Source: Prorocentrum cordatum (Eukaryota > Sar > Dinophyceae > Prorocentrales > Prorocentraceae). From it: a stretch of DNA of 64,000 nt. The notes below the pieces were generated by a model. It worked only from the letters and a program-made list of their open reading frames with translations, was not told where the DNA came from and did no database searches. The position numbers were made by a program, and so were the translations under genes. The stretch lies in contig CAUYUJ010001381.1 in the NCBI GenBank assembly GCA_963575745.1, positions 290,268-354,267 of the forward strand, given 5' to 3'. Positions 21,932 to 34,650 of this stretch are shown piece after piece. How positions within the stretch are numbered: the stretch's first letter is position 1; every line of letters starts with the position of its first letter.

Positions 21932-23250
21932 CCGCCGGCTGATGATCCACCGCGCCGCGGCGCGACCTCCGCGCTGCCCGGGTCGCGAGCGGGCGCGCCC
22001 GCTAGAGCCAGCGCGGGCGCGCGCGGGCGCTGGGGCGCAATCGGGTCTAAGCGCGCGTGCGCCGCGCCGCGAACGTCTTCGCATCGCGCTCGCTTCGGCG
22101 CCCGCGAGAGCCGCCGAGGTCTCGGCGTGGCGGGCGAGGGGCGCGCGCGAGGTTCCGCCCCCTCCTGCCACGCAACGACGACACGACCAAGAAGGCTCTG
22201 GTCTGGCCTTGACTCATGGCGATGAGGTTCTATAGGTCAGCAACCAGATGGAGGAGAGGACGGGTCACGCGGCCAAGAACCTGCGCCGGGAGATGGATGG
22301 GGGGCAAACAGCGCGGGGCACTCCGAGGGGCGAAGGGGGGCTGCGAAGATGCTCGCAACAAGGGCGAGCGTCAAGAAACCGCGCGCCAGCTGACAGCCCC
22401 ATTGCTTCATGGCCAGAGGGGGGCCGATGAGAGGGTTTCGGCGGTGGTCGCCGGGCCCGTGAGAACCGGGGCGTTCCGGGCGCAGACCAGTCGCAGGGAA
22501 AATGGCGCTTTCCCAAGGCGAAGCCCGTCCAGACAGTCCTCAGACGAAGATGGCGGCGGCAATGCGCCAGGCCCTGCCCCGCTCGATCCTGCTCGGAAAC
22601 GAGCGCATTCGACGCGCTCGGAGGTGTTCGGGGAGGTCGTCGCCGAGGGGCGGCCAAGTCTGGACCCTTTGAAGAGGTGGATCAGGGCTCCGAGGCCTGC
22701 CGAGCAACATCAGCGACCAGATGGCCCACCGAATGGTGATCGGCCTCGCCTCCGCGAAGAGGGCCCTGGGCATTGCGGCGCGAGCCGCGGCTCTTGACTT
22801 TGTTCTGGCGAGGCAACTGGCGCGGCAGATCAGTCCGCGGGGCCGCGGGCCAAGGCGGCGCCTGCGGGAGCGCGACCCGCGCGCGCATCGCCTTCATCTG
22901 GCTGGGCAACCGGCGCGGCCGGCAGGCCTGCGGGCGCCTTGCAAAGGCGCCGCCAGCGGAGATGCTTACCGGCGCTAGGTGGCGAGGGGCGTCTCTTGCG
23001 GATGCCGGCAGCCACTGCGACGGCGGCGCGCCGCGCCCAGCGTTGCGCCATCGACGCTGCAAAACGCGACGCGAGAAGGGGCGGCGTGGGATCGGATATG
23101 GCATTCGCCAGGCGAAGCTCGTCAACCCCGCCGAAGTGGGAGACGCGCAACGGCGTTTCGACGCTTTCGTGGACAGGGTGCCCCGCGACAAGCAGGAGGC
23201 AAATCCCACCAGCCCTCTGGGCTTAGGTGGTATAGCGCGTGTGTCTCTTC
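21885..23250 (+). CDS. Scattered exon-like segments of an unrecognised gene
   Basis: Several short plus-strand stretches look coding: GADHAGFMCEELLDDRRLMI (about 21890-21950), SNQMEERTGHAAKNLRREMD (about 22240-22300), NISDQMAHRMVIGLASAKRA (about 22707-22765) and GIGYGIRQAKLVNPAEVGDA followed by QRRFDAFVDRVPRDKQEANP (about 23090-23210). They are in different frames with GC-rich, arginine-loaded sequence between, as expected of small exons split by introns. No domain was recognised. The true exon borders are unknown. Confidence 0.25.
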
Positions 23251-23279
23251 TCTCCACCCCTCCCCCCACCCCCTCCCCT

Positions 23280-24010
23280 GGGCCCGGGGGGGGGGGGGGG
23301 CGGGGGCGCCGCGGCGTCTAAGATGGCCCGAGAAGGCTCTAAGAGGGCTTCAAAGTCGCAAGCTGGCTTCCAAGGTGGCCCATTCTACTTCGAGATGGGT
23401 CAAGATAGCCTCTGACATGCCCCCAGGGGGCCCCGAGACAGCCCCGAGACGGATCCAAGTGCTCTCCGAGCCCTCCACGGCGCCCTCCAAGATGCCCAAA
23501 CCCTTCAAAAGCATGGGGACATACATGTTTTTTTGGCATTCTCGCTTTTTCGCTTCCGATGGGCTTTGGAAGCCTCAAGATGGCCCCAAGATGGCCCAAA
23601 AGAGGCCCAAGAGGGGCCCGAGAAGGACGAAGACGGCCTCAATATGGCCCAAGAGGCGCCCAAGAGCGCTCCAAGAGGCACCGATGTGCCGTTTGAGTGC
23701 CTCCGAGGGGGCGATGCCAATTGAGGGGCCTCCTCTTTTTGAGCCATGGGGCCCAAGATGGCCCCGAGAGGCCTCCCAGCCTCTCCCCAAATGCCCCCCA
23801 CCTCGCCCTGTCTGCCCCAGCATGGCTCCAAGAGAGCCCTAGATCGGCAAATATGGTTTCCAAAATGGCTTAAGATAGCCAAGCATGGCTCAAGATAGCT
23901 TCCGACAGACCTCCAAGAGGCCTCGCGGCAGCCTCAAGATGGCCCAAGATAGCCGGGCATGGTTCAGGATAGCCTCCGACAACCTCTAGCCGAGCATGGC
24001 TCAAGATAGC
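23280..24010. repeat. Short-period CCCAAGATGGCCC and CAAGATAGCCTCC repeats
   Basis: After a poly-G run (23288-23300), units such as CAAGATGGCCCCAAGATGGC and GCATGGCTCAAGATAGCCTC recur every 15-30 bases to about 24010. It is the same family as at 14.28-14.79 kb. Frames through it are repetitive and not gene-like. Confidence 0.7.
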
Positions 24011-24049
24011 CTCCAAGAGGCTTCGATAAAATTTGCCATCAATTCTGGA

Positions 24050-25130
24050 TGGGCTGGTGGAGATACTTTTTTGGTTCGAGGCTCCAAGGCAAAGGTCAGG
24101 GAGCGGGCGCAGCGTCTGGGATGCGGCGCGGAGCAAATTTGCGAACACAGCCGCCACTATCGGCAGTCAGTTCGCACCTGCAAGACACGCTCGCAGCTGC
24201 GCATGCACCGAACAAAATGAATTCAATTCACAAGCAAACGCACATAGGCGCAGCAGCGTGACCGAAGTGAACGAGCTGCAAGTGCGAAGACAGCAGAGTG
24301 AGTCGCCGGTGCGGCGCCAGACTCCATGCTGGGAGTGCGAAAGCGAGAGCGAGCGACCCACACTCACAAATTGCGATACCATGCAAACAAAGGCGAGGCA
24401 AAGGGCCTGTCTCATCAAACTCACTGCCGCTACAAGTTAGCTGGGCCGCGTCGAAGCCTTCAGTAGACGCATCACTGGTGTGCATTCACGAGGTTGACCA
24501 CCTTCAGCCGAAGCCAGCGCGCGCACACCGTATCCGGCACACGCAGTTCATGGGCATAACGATGAAATGCTGACGCAAGCTGTGCAGATTGCTCTGCAAA
24601 GGGAACGACCGCGAACTGCAGAAGGCTGAACCACTCAATTCGGGGCCGCTCCCAGGGCGAGGCCAGGCATCGGGCGTCGCCTGGTGCATGGCTGTCGGCA
24701 GCGCCCAACGCCTGCCTGCCGGAGCCAGTGCGTGCGCATCATCGCCGACACACGCCGCACGGGGGCGCAACGATGCGAAGTATCGCGGGCTGGTGTCCAG
24801 GGCTGCGCTGAAGAGGCGACCGCGGGCTGCAGGCTGAACCATTCACTGCGGGGTCGCACCCGTCCAATGAGGTGGCTGATCTGAGCGCCAACCAGTAGAG
24901 TAGACCACTGGTGTGCGTTCATGAGGTGAGCCATCTCCAGCCGGTAGCCAGCGTATGCACATCGTACCCGACTCACGCAGTTCGGGGGCACAACGGTGCG
25001 AGCACTGGCGAGGTGGTGGCCTGGGCTGCTAAATCTGCGCCAAGAAGTGCGACGCGACCTTGAACCGCGGAAGGTTGAACCACTCGATGCGGGGCCGCCA
25101 ACTTGACGAAGCCACAGCCACAGCCACAGC
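24050..25130. repeat. Dispersed repeat R1, left copy (about 1 kb)
   Basis: Collinear with 43.39-44.32 kb in the same orientation. Shared strings include AGCCGCCACT (24149 and 43477 regions), CTCGCAG-TGC-CAT, GCACATAGGCGCAGCAGCG, and in the second half CATCTCCAGCC-GTAGCCAG, CGTACCCGACTCACGCAGTT and AGGTGGTGGCCTGGGCTGC. Part of the second half is itself duplicated inside this copy (24485-24660 against 24895-25110). No coding content was recognised. Confidence 0.75.
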
Positions 25131-25369
25131 CACTCCCCACCACCGCGCCACCTGGGCAGCAGCCAGATGTCACCGCTGCCAGGGCATATAGGTGGCTTCC
25201 AGCTGTCGAGCTGCGGGCATGCTGGCCGCTGGCAGCGTGCTGTCAAACCGCAGCTTCCTCGTAGAAGAAAGGTGGTTGGGCCGGCGACGAGGGTCGGAGA
25301 CGCTGTGGGGGGGGGGGCGCCAGGGCGGGCGCTCATCAAAGGCCGTGGCATATTTCCCAGCTGATTGGG
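25131..25369. other. Spacer with poly-G run
   Basis: Nothing recognised apart from a run of G near 25307-25317. Confidence 0.4.
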
Positions 25370-26340
25370 GGGGGCGCAGCCGAAAGCCGCATTAATTGCG
25401 ATGGAAGGAGGGGGAGGAGGAGGAGGAGAAGGAGGGGGATGAGGAGGCGGCCGAACAGCAGGGTTGCTCCGGTCGCAGGCTGCTCGCTGACGTGAAAGGG
25501 CGACCTCTGAGGAAACCTTCGTCTGCTCCTCAGCGTCTGAAGCCAACCTTGTCAGCGGGGGGGCGCAGCCGAAAGCCGCAGAGACGCGGCAGATAAGGAG
25601 ACGAGAAGTTGGGGCGCAGCCGAAAGCCGCAGATCACGGAAGACAATGCGCAGATCGTCCAAGCACGGAACTTCATGACCACAAGGGGTGGGGCTGAGCA
25701 CGGGCGGTGCGGTGGGAGATCTCGTCCACCAACCGCAGTCGCACGCTGCGAAGAGAGGTGCGGAGGCAGCCGAAAGCCGCAGAACACGGGCACCAATGCA
25801 CAGTGCATCCATATAGAGAACTTCGTGACCATGGGGGTTTGCTGCAATTTCCACAGCGGCCTCAGTCCACGAGCTCAACAGGGCTGCTCGAGGCAAAGGG
25901 CCGGTTGAGGACCATGAGGCTGCCAACCCAGCGAGCGCCACCGGGCGCGCCAGGTTCCCAGACGGCCCACAAGGTAAGCGCAATGGACACCACCTTGTAC
26001 AAGGAGGTGGAGGCCGCGCCCAGCTGACCCAGATCATCGTTGCCCAGGAAGCAAGCATTGCGGCCCATGACAGGCCGCGTCGCGACCCTGAGTACTGACA
26101 TGGTTCAGAGCACCAATGGTAGACTCGAGCCGCAGATGGGCTGCGCGTGCGACCCTCAACTGGCCGGACGGAGCAATGGCGGCGGGTGAGAGAAGAAGAG
26201 AGGTGGGGGCGCAGCCGAAAGCCACAGAACACGGATATCAATACATAGAACAACCATGTACAGAATTTCGTGCCCACGGGGGGTTGGGGCTGAGCAGGGG
26301 CGGCGCAGTGGGTGATGTCGTACACCTGCGCCGAGGTGCA
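25370..26340. repeat. Interspersed GCGCAGCCGAAAGCCGCAGA repeats
   Basis: The core GCAGCCGAAAGCC occurs near 25377, 25565, 25616, 25767 and 26211; a sixth copy is at 34666-34683. At 25.6, 25.76 and 26.2 kb the core is followed by about 100 bp of shared sequence (AACACGG...CAATGCAC...GAACTTCGTGACC...GGGGTTGGGGCTGAGCAGGG), so a longer unit has been duplicated. On the minus strand the core reads CGFRLRPP in one frame. Confidence 0.8.
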
Positions 26341-26954
26341 TTGTGGATGTGGATCGCAGGGGATGGGTTATTTCAGCCATCCGTCACTGCTGCCCAAAGG
26401 AGGGGCTGCCCTAGGTAAGTGGCACAGTCGACCCCTCGAGTCTGCATAGGCAGAGGCCTTTATCGTTGGAGGCAGGGCCTTGGTCCTAGGCGGCAGCCGG
26501 CCGCAGGGAGGGAAGGCAGGGCAAGGTCCACGAATCAGCGTGGGCTGCCGATGTGCGCAGCGCAAGGGCATTGGTGCCTCCCCGCCCCAGCGGAGGTGGC
26601 ACATGGCATTGCGGCCGAGGCCGAGCGCAGAAGGTCCACGAGTCCAACGTGGGCTGTCTATGTGCGCAGCGCGAGGGCATTGGTGCCCCTCCGCCCCGTC
26701 GGAGGTAACGCAGGGTATTGCGGCCGGAGCCAGGCGCTGCAGGTGAAACTGGCTGGGGGGGGGGGGGGGGCGAGTGCCGGGCAGAGTGGAGCAGGTAGGC
26801 AGGAGGTGGCGTCAACCAGGCGGCATTCGGGAAATGCCTAGGCTGCGGGCACTCCCAAGAGGGGGATTCAGCCACGCCCATGGGTGCTCCTGCGCTAGCT
26901 GGGGTGGGTGGGTCGGCCTTGCACGGGTCCCACGCTGCGCCCCTGTCGTCTGGA
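26341..26954. other. Non-coding spacer with two GGTGCCTCCCCGCCCC-GCGGAGGT repeats
   Basis: ATGTGCGCAGCGCAAGGGCATTGGTGCC-like sequence occurs twice, near 26551 and 26659, as a ~108-bp direct repeat. A poly-G run lies at 26755-26770. It is downstream of the LINE-B coding end. Confidence 0.6.
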
Positions 26955-29900
26955 TCAGGAGTCCCGACCTCGCAGACGCTTATCGGCGTACGGGTGATCT
27001 CCTCTCGGGGAATAACGCTTGCCCTTCGCCTTCCAGTCAGTGTCGGTCCATGGAGAACCTTCGTGCCCCCAAGTGCCCAATGACTGCCATCCGCGCCACG
27101 ACGAGGCAGAGCTTGATGCACCAGTCCACTGATCTGGACGGGGTGCGCGCGCCGCCTCTTTGCCTGCTGCGGACCAAGGGGGTGGGCGGCCGCTGCTGTC
27201 GAACCTTCGAGCGGCGTGTGGCTTGGCGACTCGATGCAGGAGCTTGCAGTGCCGATCCTTGACACTCAGCCAGTCAACTTCGAGTTTGCACTCCCTGTCC
27301 ATCTTATAGGCATCGAAATTCGCCTTGCTCCAAGCCTGGAGGAATTCGCTGCACTTCGTTACAGAGTTTAGCTTGGGATCAAGTTTGGTAAAGTGCCCCC
27401 CTCGCCTCAATGCTGCCTTCTTGACCCAGGCGCCCCAAATTCCGTTGAACGCACCCCCCAGCGTTTTCTGCAGACGTGAGATTTTGTCGGGTGCTGGCTC
27501 GTCTTTTGAGACGTCCGCTTTGTCCACTGGACACACGTGCATGGGGGTGCCTCCCATGGGGTCGTCGTGCTGCTCTACAGGTGGCAGTATTCTCCGTGTG
27601 TCGTTCCGGGAGGCCTGTGCGGCGCGCGGAGGCGCGAGGCCTGGGTGGCGCGCGCGTGGGGGGGGGGGGGGGTGGCCGAACGTTCCATGGCCCTGTTCTC
27701 TTCGATCACTGGTGGTCGCTGGTTGCTGCCGCCATCTGTGCGTCTCAGAGACCTGTTGTCCTGGGCCTCGTCCAAGTTCCGAATCCGCATGTCCCTGCTA
27801 CGGGGGTTGCCTGGGGCGTTCTTTTCTCTGACTGCCTCCCTGAAGGCAGCCTGCTCGCATGGGGGCCAGACTTCAGAGTCGCTCCTTTCGGGAGCTGTTA
27901 CCCAGAGCTGGAGGGGATCAGGGATGACGGTGTCATCCTCAGGAGCCGCTGTGTCAGTAAGGTCGTCGTCGGGGTTGGTGGAGCTGACGTGCGAGTCGGA
28001 GTCCACGGAGATGTCATCGCTGGATCGCGCGTAGCCTTCTGGCTCGGATTTTCTGCCCCCCCCTTTTCCCCAGTCAACCCCTTCCACGTCGCCTTCACCT
28101 CTGCACGGGCCTGGTGGGGTTCGCCCCTCAGTCTGGGGGACACAGGTCCCGTCGGCCTCGTCCAGCTGTGGGGGTGGCGCGACAGTGCGGTCCAAGGATG
28201 CGCCTTGGGCCTCCATTCGGAGTCCCGCCGCGGGGAATTATTTGCTGCTGGTGTTCATGTTGATCCAGCTAGCAGCTGGTGACTCATCCCCGCCAGAGCT
28301 GCTGGCTGCCGACCCGAGGGGCAGGGCTGCGAGGTGATTGATGGTGCCCCTGGCCAAGTCGGAATCTTCCAGCCTTTTTTAGGAAGGTCCTGAGAAGGTG
28401 AAACGGCTGACGGAAGGGGCACTGCCTCTTCTGGTCGGTGAGGCTGTCTGCATAGCGTTCCCACTCCTCTTCTTTGTACTTCTGGCTATTGCCCGCCAGG
28501 TGTGTGACTACCCTGGCTGATGCAGTGCGCTGTCCATCCCATGTGACACGCGGGGGGTGTCCTTTCTCTGGGATTGCCTTTCCGTACACCGCTTCCAGGA
28601 AGGGGAGTGGCCGCTCCGTCGGCCAACTCGTCTCGTCAGTTCTGTCTCCTTTGATATCCTCGCCTTGCTGCTGAGCGTAGGTGGCCCAACGTGTGTAGAG
28701 TAGGTGGTTCCATTCGATCGCGTACTTGGCCAGGGCGTGGACAGGGCCATCCGACTCCACCCCTGCGAGACGATAGGTGGAGAGCGTGGGCAAGTAGGGG
28801 CACAACGGTGGGGGCACTGTGGGGAAGGAGGCTCCGCTGTTGCTGGAGGCCCTCCCATCTGCTCCCGGTTGGCCGTCTGGGTCACTGGTCCCCATGTCAT
28901 GTGGGGGCGCTTCCTCGCCGCGAGGCGTGGGTCGTGTGAATGCGCCATTCACCGACGCAGTGATGCCTGCCGGGGAGAGGTGTGCACACATGTCGTAGTT
29001 GCCTTCTGGAACCTCCGCTGTTGTCTTCCGCTTAGTGGGAGCGGTGGGGTATACCTCGGAAGAGTGGTGGTCAAGGATGTGGTCGAGGACGCCTGGTGCC
29101 ACATTCCATATGTGGATGAGGTATCTCCTGCAGGCCCATCCCGCGTTCCACTGCTGCCTGGTCCAGAGCGTGGGCATCATGTCCCACGAGGGGAGGCCTG
29201 TCTGTTCGTTGCACTGCGCCTCTGGCTCAGGGCGACACATGAAACATCCGAGAGCGGGGCGTCCAACTTCCCAGACAAGCAGAGGAGACCCGGGGGGGGC
29301 AGGTGTCGCACGCTGCCGTGAACAAGTTCGTGCTGTGTGAGTCAGACCCAAACCTGCCATCCGACAGCCTGCGGGCTGGAAGGGTGGCGCCGACATTTGG
29401 TGGCTGGAATGCCGGAGGTGTGCGCGTGACAAGATCCTTCAGGGTAGAGGGACTTGGAGCGCTGTTCGATCGTCCGCGCCCAATTGGTAGCCTGGCCAGA
29501 CCGGGGAGGGTCCGAGCTTTCTCGCAAAAGCGTGCCTCTTCCAGCCTGCGCTTGTACTCCTGGAGGCGCTGCTGCAGGGACCTTCGCGCCACCGTCCGCG
29601 CGGGTGGGGATGGGAACCTCGACGCCTTTGCTTTCCAGGGACTTGACCCAGCACAGCTCGCAAAGCCGCACTGCAGTTCAGTCTCTGCGCTTACGCCTGG
29701 GCGCGGTTCTGTGCCAGCAATTCTTGTGTAGTCATCTTCCCAGGTGCCGGCTGTGGCATGCAACCCCGTGTTGGTGCAGTTGTCGCAGTTGTAGCTGGAG
29801 TCATGCTGCTTCCTCTGGAACCTGTCATCGCACACGGAGGGGGGGATGAGTACTGTGCCGGGTGCTGGGGAGGCGGGGAGGTCCTCGTCGAGGCGGCGGT

Positions 29901-30684
29901 TGGACATGGCGATGCCGCCTCCGATGTACTGCACGTCTGGTATGGTTTGTGGGCAGTCAAGTCCCTCGTCTGTACCGGCAAGTTCTCTATGTAGCTTGCA
30001 TATGGAGCAACCTCCCTGGCTCAGGGGACGGATGTCCGTGGGCTTGACTATCTCCTCCAATGCGCGCAAGGGGGCCTCGAGGGTGAACCCGTACTTCAGC
30101 ATCTCTGCCCACGTCTTGGGGCAGCCGTGATCGGATGCGGCCTTGTGATGGTGGGCGAAGGTGGCCAGCGTGCTGATGTGACGGATAGCGTCCTTCATCT
30201 TTGCGTGGAGGGAAGCAAGGGTGCCCAGGTTGAAGCCCCATGCGGCGGCGAACTGTGCACGGAAATCCGAGTGGGCTTCTTGCCATGGGAGGCAGAGGCC
30301 CATCGCTGCCTCAAAGATGCCCCCTGTGGCCTCAGGGTGGGGGAAGGGCCAAAGCGTTGCGCGAGGCTCGCGGAGCTGCAACATCATGACCACCAGTAGG
30401 ACTCTAAGCGTGGGAGTGTCAAGCGGGAGCCCGTCGCTGCTGAGAAGAGCGTGTCTGAGTGCTGAGGAGGACTGGCCTGGGCGGAGCAGGGAGTGCAGGT
30501 GCTTCATCCCAGGGTGTACCCTATGTCGCTTGCAATTGCCCGTCTCTTGACTCCAGGCAGCGGGGAGCTGGGGAAGCACGTCGTCAGGGGTGCACCGACT
30601 GGCGGGTTTGGGGCGGTGGCTAATGCCCTTCGCACAAGGTAATGGGGGGAGTGAGTCCAGTGGGACCTTGTGCTGGGAGCTGGC
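26955..30684 (-). pseudogene. Unrecognised C-terminal module downstream of the helicase
   Basis: Four successive frames look coding. The first (30684-29227) continues the helicase frame after a TAG. It is rich in His and Cys, with CSICKLH and YNCDNCTNTGLH pairs that may bind zinc, a His-rich TFAHHHKAASDH stretch, and an RSLQQRLQEYKRRLEEARF coiled coil. The frame changes near a poly-G at 29291-29298 into QWNAGWACRRYLIHIWNVAP and WNHLLYTRWATYAQQQGED (29432-28284). An acidic disordered part (28216-27575) follows. After the poly-G at 27659-27672 comes a Lys/Arg/Trp-rich end (GGAFNGIWGAWVKKAALRRG..., 27557-26955) with a natural TGA. I recognise no family. It is probably the tail of the same polyprotein, but could be several small ORFs. 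Confidence 0.4.
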
Positions 30685-33600
30685 CTATGGGGTGCCCAGT
30701 CCCAGGAACCAGACCAGGGCCGCCCACGTTAGGTTGTAGACCAGGTTGCTTGCGTCAAGCCCCAGTTCAACGTCAGTGCAGTACCCAAGGTGGCTCCATG
30801 CTTTCCGACCGAGGCTGCCGGGCATCCTTGGGGTGGCGCCCATGGGCCATTGGTGGGGGTGGAGTCCGGCGACAGTGTACAGGATGACACCCATTGCTGG
30901 GTCCACGACCAACCTCTGCAGGCTGCCTGTGATGGCTTCACCCAGCTTCGCCCAGGAGAACTCGGGATCGGGCGGGGCCGCGATACGGTCGGCAAAGTTG
31001 TTCTCCATGGAGGCCTTGGCTTTCTTAATGGCGTCATCAAGCCCTTTTAGGACGTCGTCCCCAGTGTGAGAAGGGGCCGCAGAGATCCACGAAGTGAGGT
31101 CCCTGATGGGATCGAACTCGTCATCGGTCTCGAGCGTCCACCTTGTGCCCAAGTCATCTCCTTTGAAGCGGACCCATAGCTTTGCGAATCTGCCAAACTC
31201 AGAAAGTTCCCGTAAACGGGACCCTGTGGCTGTGCCGAACATCCTTCCGTCACCAATGATGACGACGTTGGTGGTGGCACGCGCGATCGCGACGTTCACC
31301 CTGTTGGGGTTGTCCATGAAACCCCAGTCGTGCCACTTGTTGGACCGTGTGGTCAGGTATATGACCAGGTCGGCCTCGCCACCTTGACTGGAGTCAATTG
31401 TGGAGATGGTGAGCTTGCCGCTTGCCGGGTGCTCCTCAGCGAGTTGCCGTGGTCCGGAGAAGCGCAGAGAGATGCCGGTGAGAGGGGTGTCGTAGTACTG
31501 TGCGAACACGCTTGCATGGGCCCTGGCGTCGGTAGCGCACGCGGGGGGGTGTGGGGGGGGCCCGCCACCGTGGGCTGACCTGTCCTTGCCCTTCCCTTTG
31601 CCCTTAGTCTTGGCCTGCCTGAGGGTGCCACTGATGCTGCTCTCAGATTGTGGCCATCCGTTCTCCAGAACTGCGCACTGCAGCTAGTAACCCACCACGA
31701 CACGCACTGAGGTGCCTTCGCTGATGGCAGGCAGGAGGGCGCGCACAATGTCCACAGTCTGCGCAGCTTCCGGCAGGTTGGCGCACCCTGCGTGGAGCCT
31801 TGAGGTGACCACCAGAGAGGGGTTGTCGACGAGAAGGAATATGTGCCGCTCTTCCTCGCGACGGCTACCTGGCATGAGGTCACGCAACATATTCTCAATG
31901 TCGTCCTTGGGGGTGGCCGCGGCCTCGGCTAGTGCTTCCAGCCTGTCGTTGTCCCAGGGCTGCAGCTTCTGCCATGGCAGTCCCTTTATGAGGGGCCTCT
32001 GGGCGAAGGGGTCAGCGAGTCCAGAACGCATTGTGTTGTTGTAGAAGGCGACGTTCGGCCACGCCAAAAGCAGGGGGTGCATGCGGTAGCACAGGCTAAG
32101 CTGCACCACGGCTGTTGTTTCGTCTCTCAAGGCGTTGCGAAGCCGATCGAAGATGGAGAGGCAGAGCCCTAGGTCGGCAGCCTTCTTGGAGAGAACCGTG
32201 GGGGGAAGCTGCTTAGGGTCTCCGACCAGCACCAGGTGCCCGCCTGAGCGGATGGCGCTGTCGAGAGACATGGCGGCCATAAGTTCGTGAGCTTGCCCTG
32301 CCTCGTCAATAATGAGCAAGGCGACCGGGGCAGCGTTCCTGAGGGCCTCCGCGGACTCGTGCGTTGCAAAGATCGTTTTGGCGGTCTTGAGGAGCTGGGT
32401 ACGGAATGCGGGGAACTCTTTGGATGATCCGCCCTCGAATGGGAGCCTGCCGTCCGCCCTGAGGAAGTGCCCTTCCGGGGTGGGCGTAGCTAGTTCCTTC
32501 GCGGCCCTGAAGTCTCGGGCCAGGCGGACGCATCTAGTGGGGTAGCCTGTCCTGTGCCCTAGCTTGCTCGTCTGATGTGCGCTGCTGAGGCCGAGGGCTG
32601 GCTGTTCCGCGGCTGTGTTGGAACCTGCTGTCAGTGCCACTGCCTGGCCTTCTGGGGGTGCGTCAGCCCAAACATCCATGGTGGTGACTGAGAAGACTGT
32701 TTTGCCGATGCCTGGGGGTCCGTGCACGACTGTTACGTGGTGCCGCGTGGTGGCGGCGAAGGCCCTCTTGGCGTCGCCATTGAGGTTGTGGCGCTTGGCC
32801 CCTTCCTCGAGCGCAGTGTCCATAGGTAATTCCCTGGCCCGCCGGATGACCTGTTCAACCGCGTTGTCCACTTCTTGGTCCGAAAAGGGGGTGGTAGTGC
32901 TAGCCCCAGCTGGGGGGCGTTGGGCCGCCGCGCTGCTGCCTGCACCTGTGGGCGCCATGCCTGGGGAAAGGTCCCCGATGGTGGCCTTGGCACGTGAGAG
33001 TAGGCTTTGTCCGCAGAGTATGGTGTTCTCCACGCTGTTGGCCAACGTCTTGTCCTCCTTGTCGACGGTGCGGGGGGTGAGGAGGTGCGTAATGGCGCAC
33101 AGAGGAGTACCGACCAAGTCTGGGGGGGACTGCTGCAGCTTGTAGATCTCAGCGATGGCTGTAGAGATCCTACGGTATTGTGACTGGTGGGGGGCTTTGT
33201 CCAGCCTGCACCAGGGCACCCCGGCTTCGGGCGGCCTTGGGGTTCTGTCGTCGGCATGGAACTTCCCAAATTTATCTTCGTCGCATGCCACAATGCATTC
33301 GTTGCTGGGGTACCTGGTTCCCCATCTAAGCCTCAGCGCATCACATTCGCTTGCGGTGGCCGTACCTCCAAATTCGGGTGGCCACAGGAGTTTGACCGAG
33401 GCCACCTGGTCTGTTGATGGGCTGGTGAAGCTGAGAAGCAGCATGCGGGCTTCCTGTCCTGTCTCATGTCCCTGGAGAAGAACCTTGAATTCTTGTGGCC
33501 ATTGCAGGTGAAGCTGCGTTTTCCTTCCGAAGTGGGGAATGCGTTCCGCAACCTGAACTGATCGAGGAGGTCACAGGGGGACTGCTCGTCAACGGGTGTT

Positions 33601-34650
33601 ACTGCCACGCCCAGCGCACAGCTCTGCCTTCTTACCAAGTCTGTTTTGGCCTTGTTGGAGCCGTCCCAAACGGTTTCGGTGGCTGCCATGCACTCAGTCC
33701 AAGCTAGCCTGTCGAGGGTGCGCCCTCTTTGCCGTAGGTCCTGCTCCCAATGTCTTGGAAGATTCACGCCCGACGGGACTGCGCCCGTGGGGGTGTGAAG
33801 GTGGTACTGGGCTGCTGGGCTGCTGGTGGGGACTGCGAATAGACGGGCGATGGCATCCGCTGCTGCAGCTGCCGACGACTCGAGCAATACCTTCCTGTTC
33901 AACGTGGAGGGGGCGTCTTGCCAGCTGTGCTGACTTACTCTTCGCGGCGAATGGGCCTGGACCATTCGGCTGACTCCTGCGAGGAGGCCCTGCTGGAGGC
34001 GGCGTTCCTTCCATCCCAAGGGTTCCGCATGGCTGGGGGTCCTGCGAGCGGCGCAGCGCGCGCGCCAGGCGGGGGCGGTGGCGGTGGCGGCGCAGCCCCC
34101 CAGGTTCTGTGCGCCTCTCTGGGAGCCCCCCCCAAGCTGCCCGGTACTGGTGCGGCGGGCGCGTGTCCATCGAGTGGATGGTATCGGGGGGTGTGACGAA
34201 GTCGTGGAGGTCGTTGCGGAACGGAAAGTGGACTGGAACGTAGTCCCAATCGTCCGGGAAAAACCAACCTGGAAGGTGTGGCAGGATTCCCTCTTTCACC
34301 GGTTCCGGCAGCATCCAGCCAGGCCATTGTGGTCTGCTGAAAGTGGCCTTCGATACCACGTCGTAGTCCTTGCCGCCCGTTCTGGTCCAGAGATTGCCTG
34401 GCGCGTTGAACTCCCGTGGGTTTGGCCAACCTGATTCTTTTTGCTTCTCGGCCTCATTTGCGTGGGGCCACCCTAGGAGATGTTCCTTGCCATGCCAGCG
34501 CCATTCACCATGGAAGTCTGCCCAGCGGAGCCAGGGGCACCCACGCGCTCGAAAGGGCCGAAGGCCATCAACCTTGACTGGTCCTTCAGCACGGTGAACT
34601 GCGGGGGAGAGCCACCTGGCCAGTGGCCCATTGTTGCTCATCTTTGTCAT
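30685..34650 (-). pseudogene. UPF1/SETX-like superfamily 1 helicase
   Basis: RNA/DNA helicase of SF1. In order: VVHGPPGIGKT (Walker A, about 32690-32727), LIIDEAGQA (motif II, about 32298-32320), LVGDPKQLPPTV (motif III, about 32200-32230), LCYRMHPLL (motif IV, about 32075-32096), TIDSSQGGEADLV (motif V, about 31360-31400) and NRVNVAIARAT (motif VI, about 31275-31310). The GDPKQLPP and CYRMHP forms are typical of UPF1-type proteins, not the Pif1 type of Helitrons. The first ATG (34650) starts MTKMSNNGPLARWLSP. The N-terminal 1.1 kb (to about 33490) is Trp-rich, unknown, and changes frame twice, once near a C-run at 34125-34135. From 33490 the frame is open to 30685 except for one TAG (31684) between the two RecA-like lobes. 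If read through, every catalytic motif is intact. Confidence 0.75.

Noticed and set aside
23860-23880. CCAAAATGGCTTAAG, partly like a reverse spliced leader
   Set aside because: It lies inside a field of CCAAGATGGCC repeats and lacks the ends of the leader; chance similarity is more likely.
30685-34650. Helitron origin for the helicase
   Set aside because: Motifs are of the UPF1/SETX kind (GDPKQLPP, CYRMHP), not Pif1-like, and no HUH replication-initiator motif was seen nearby.
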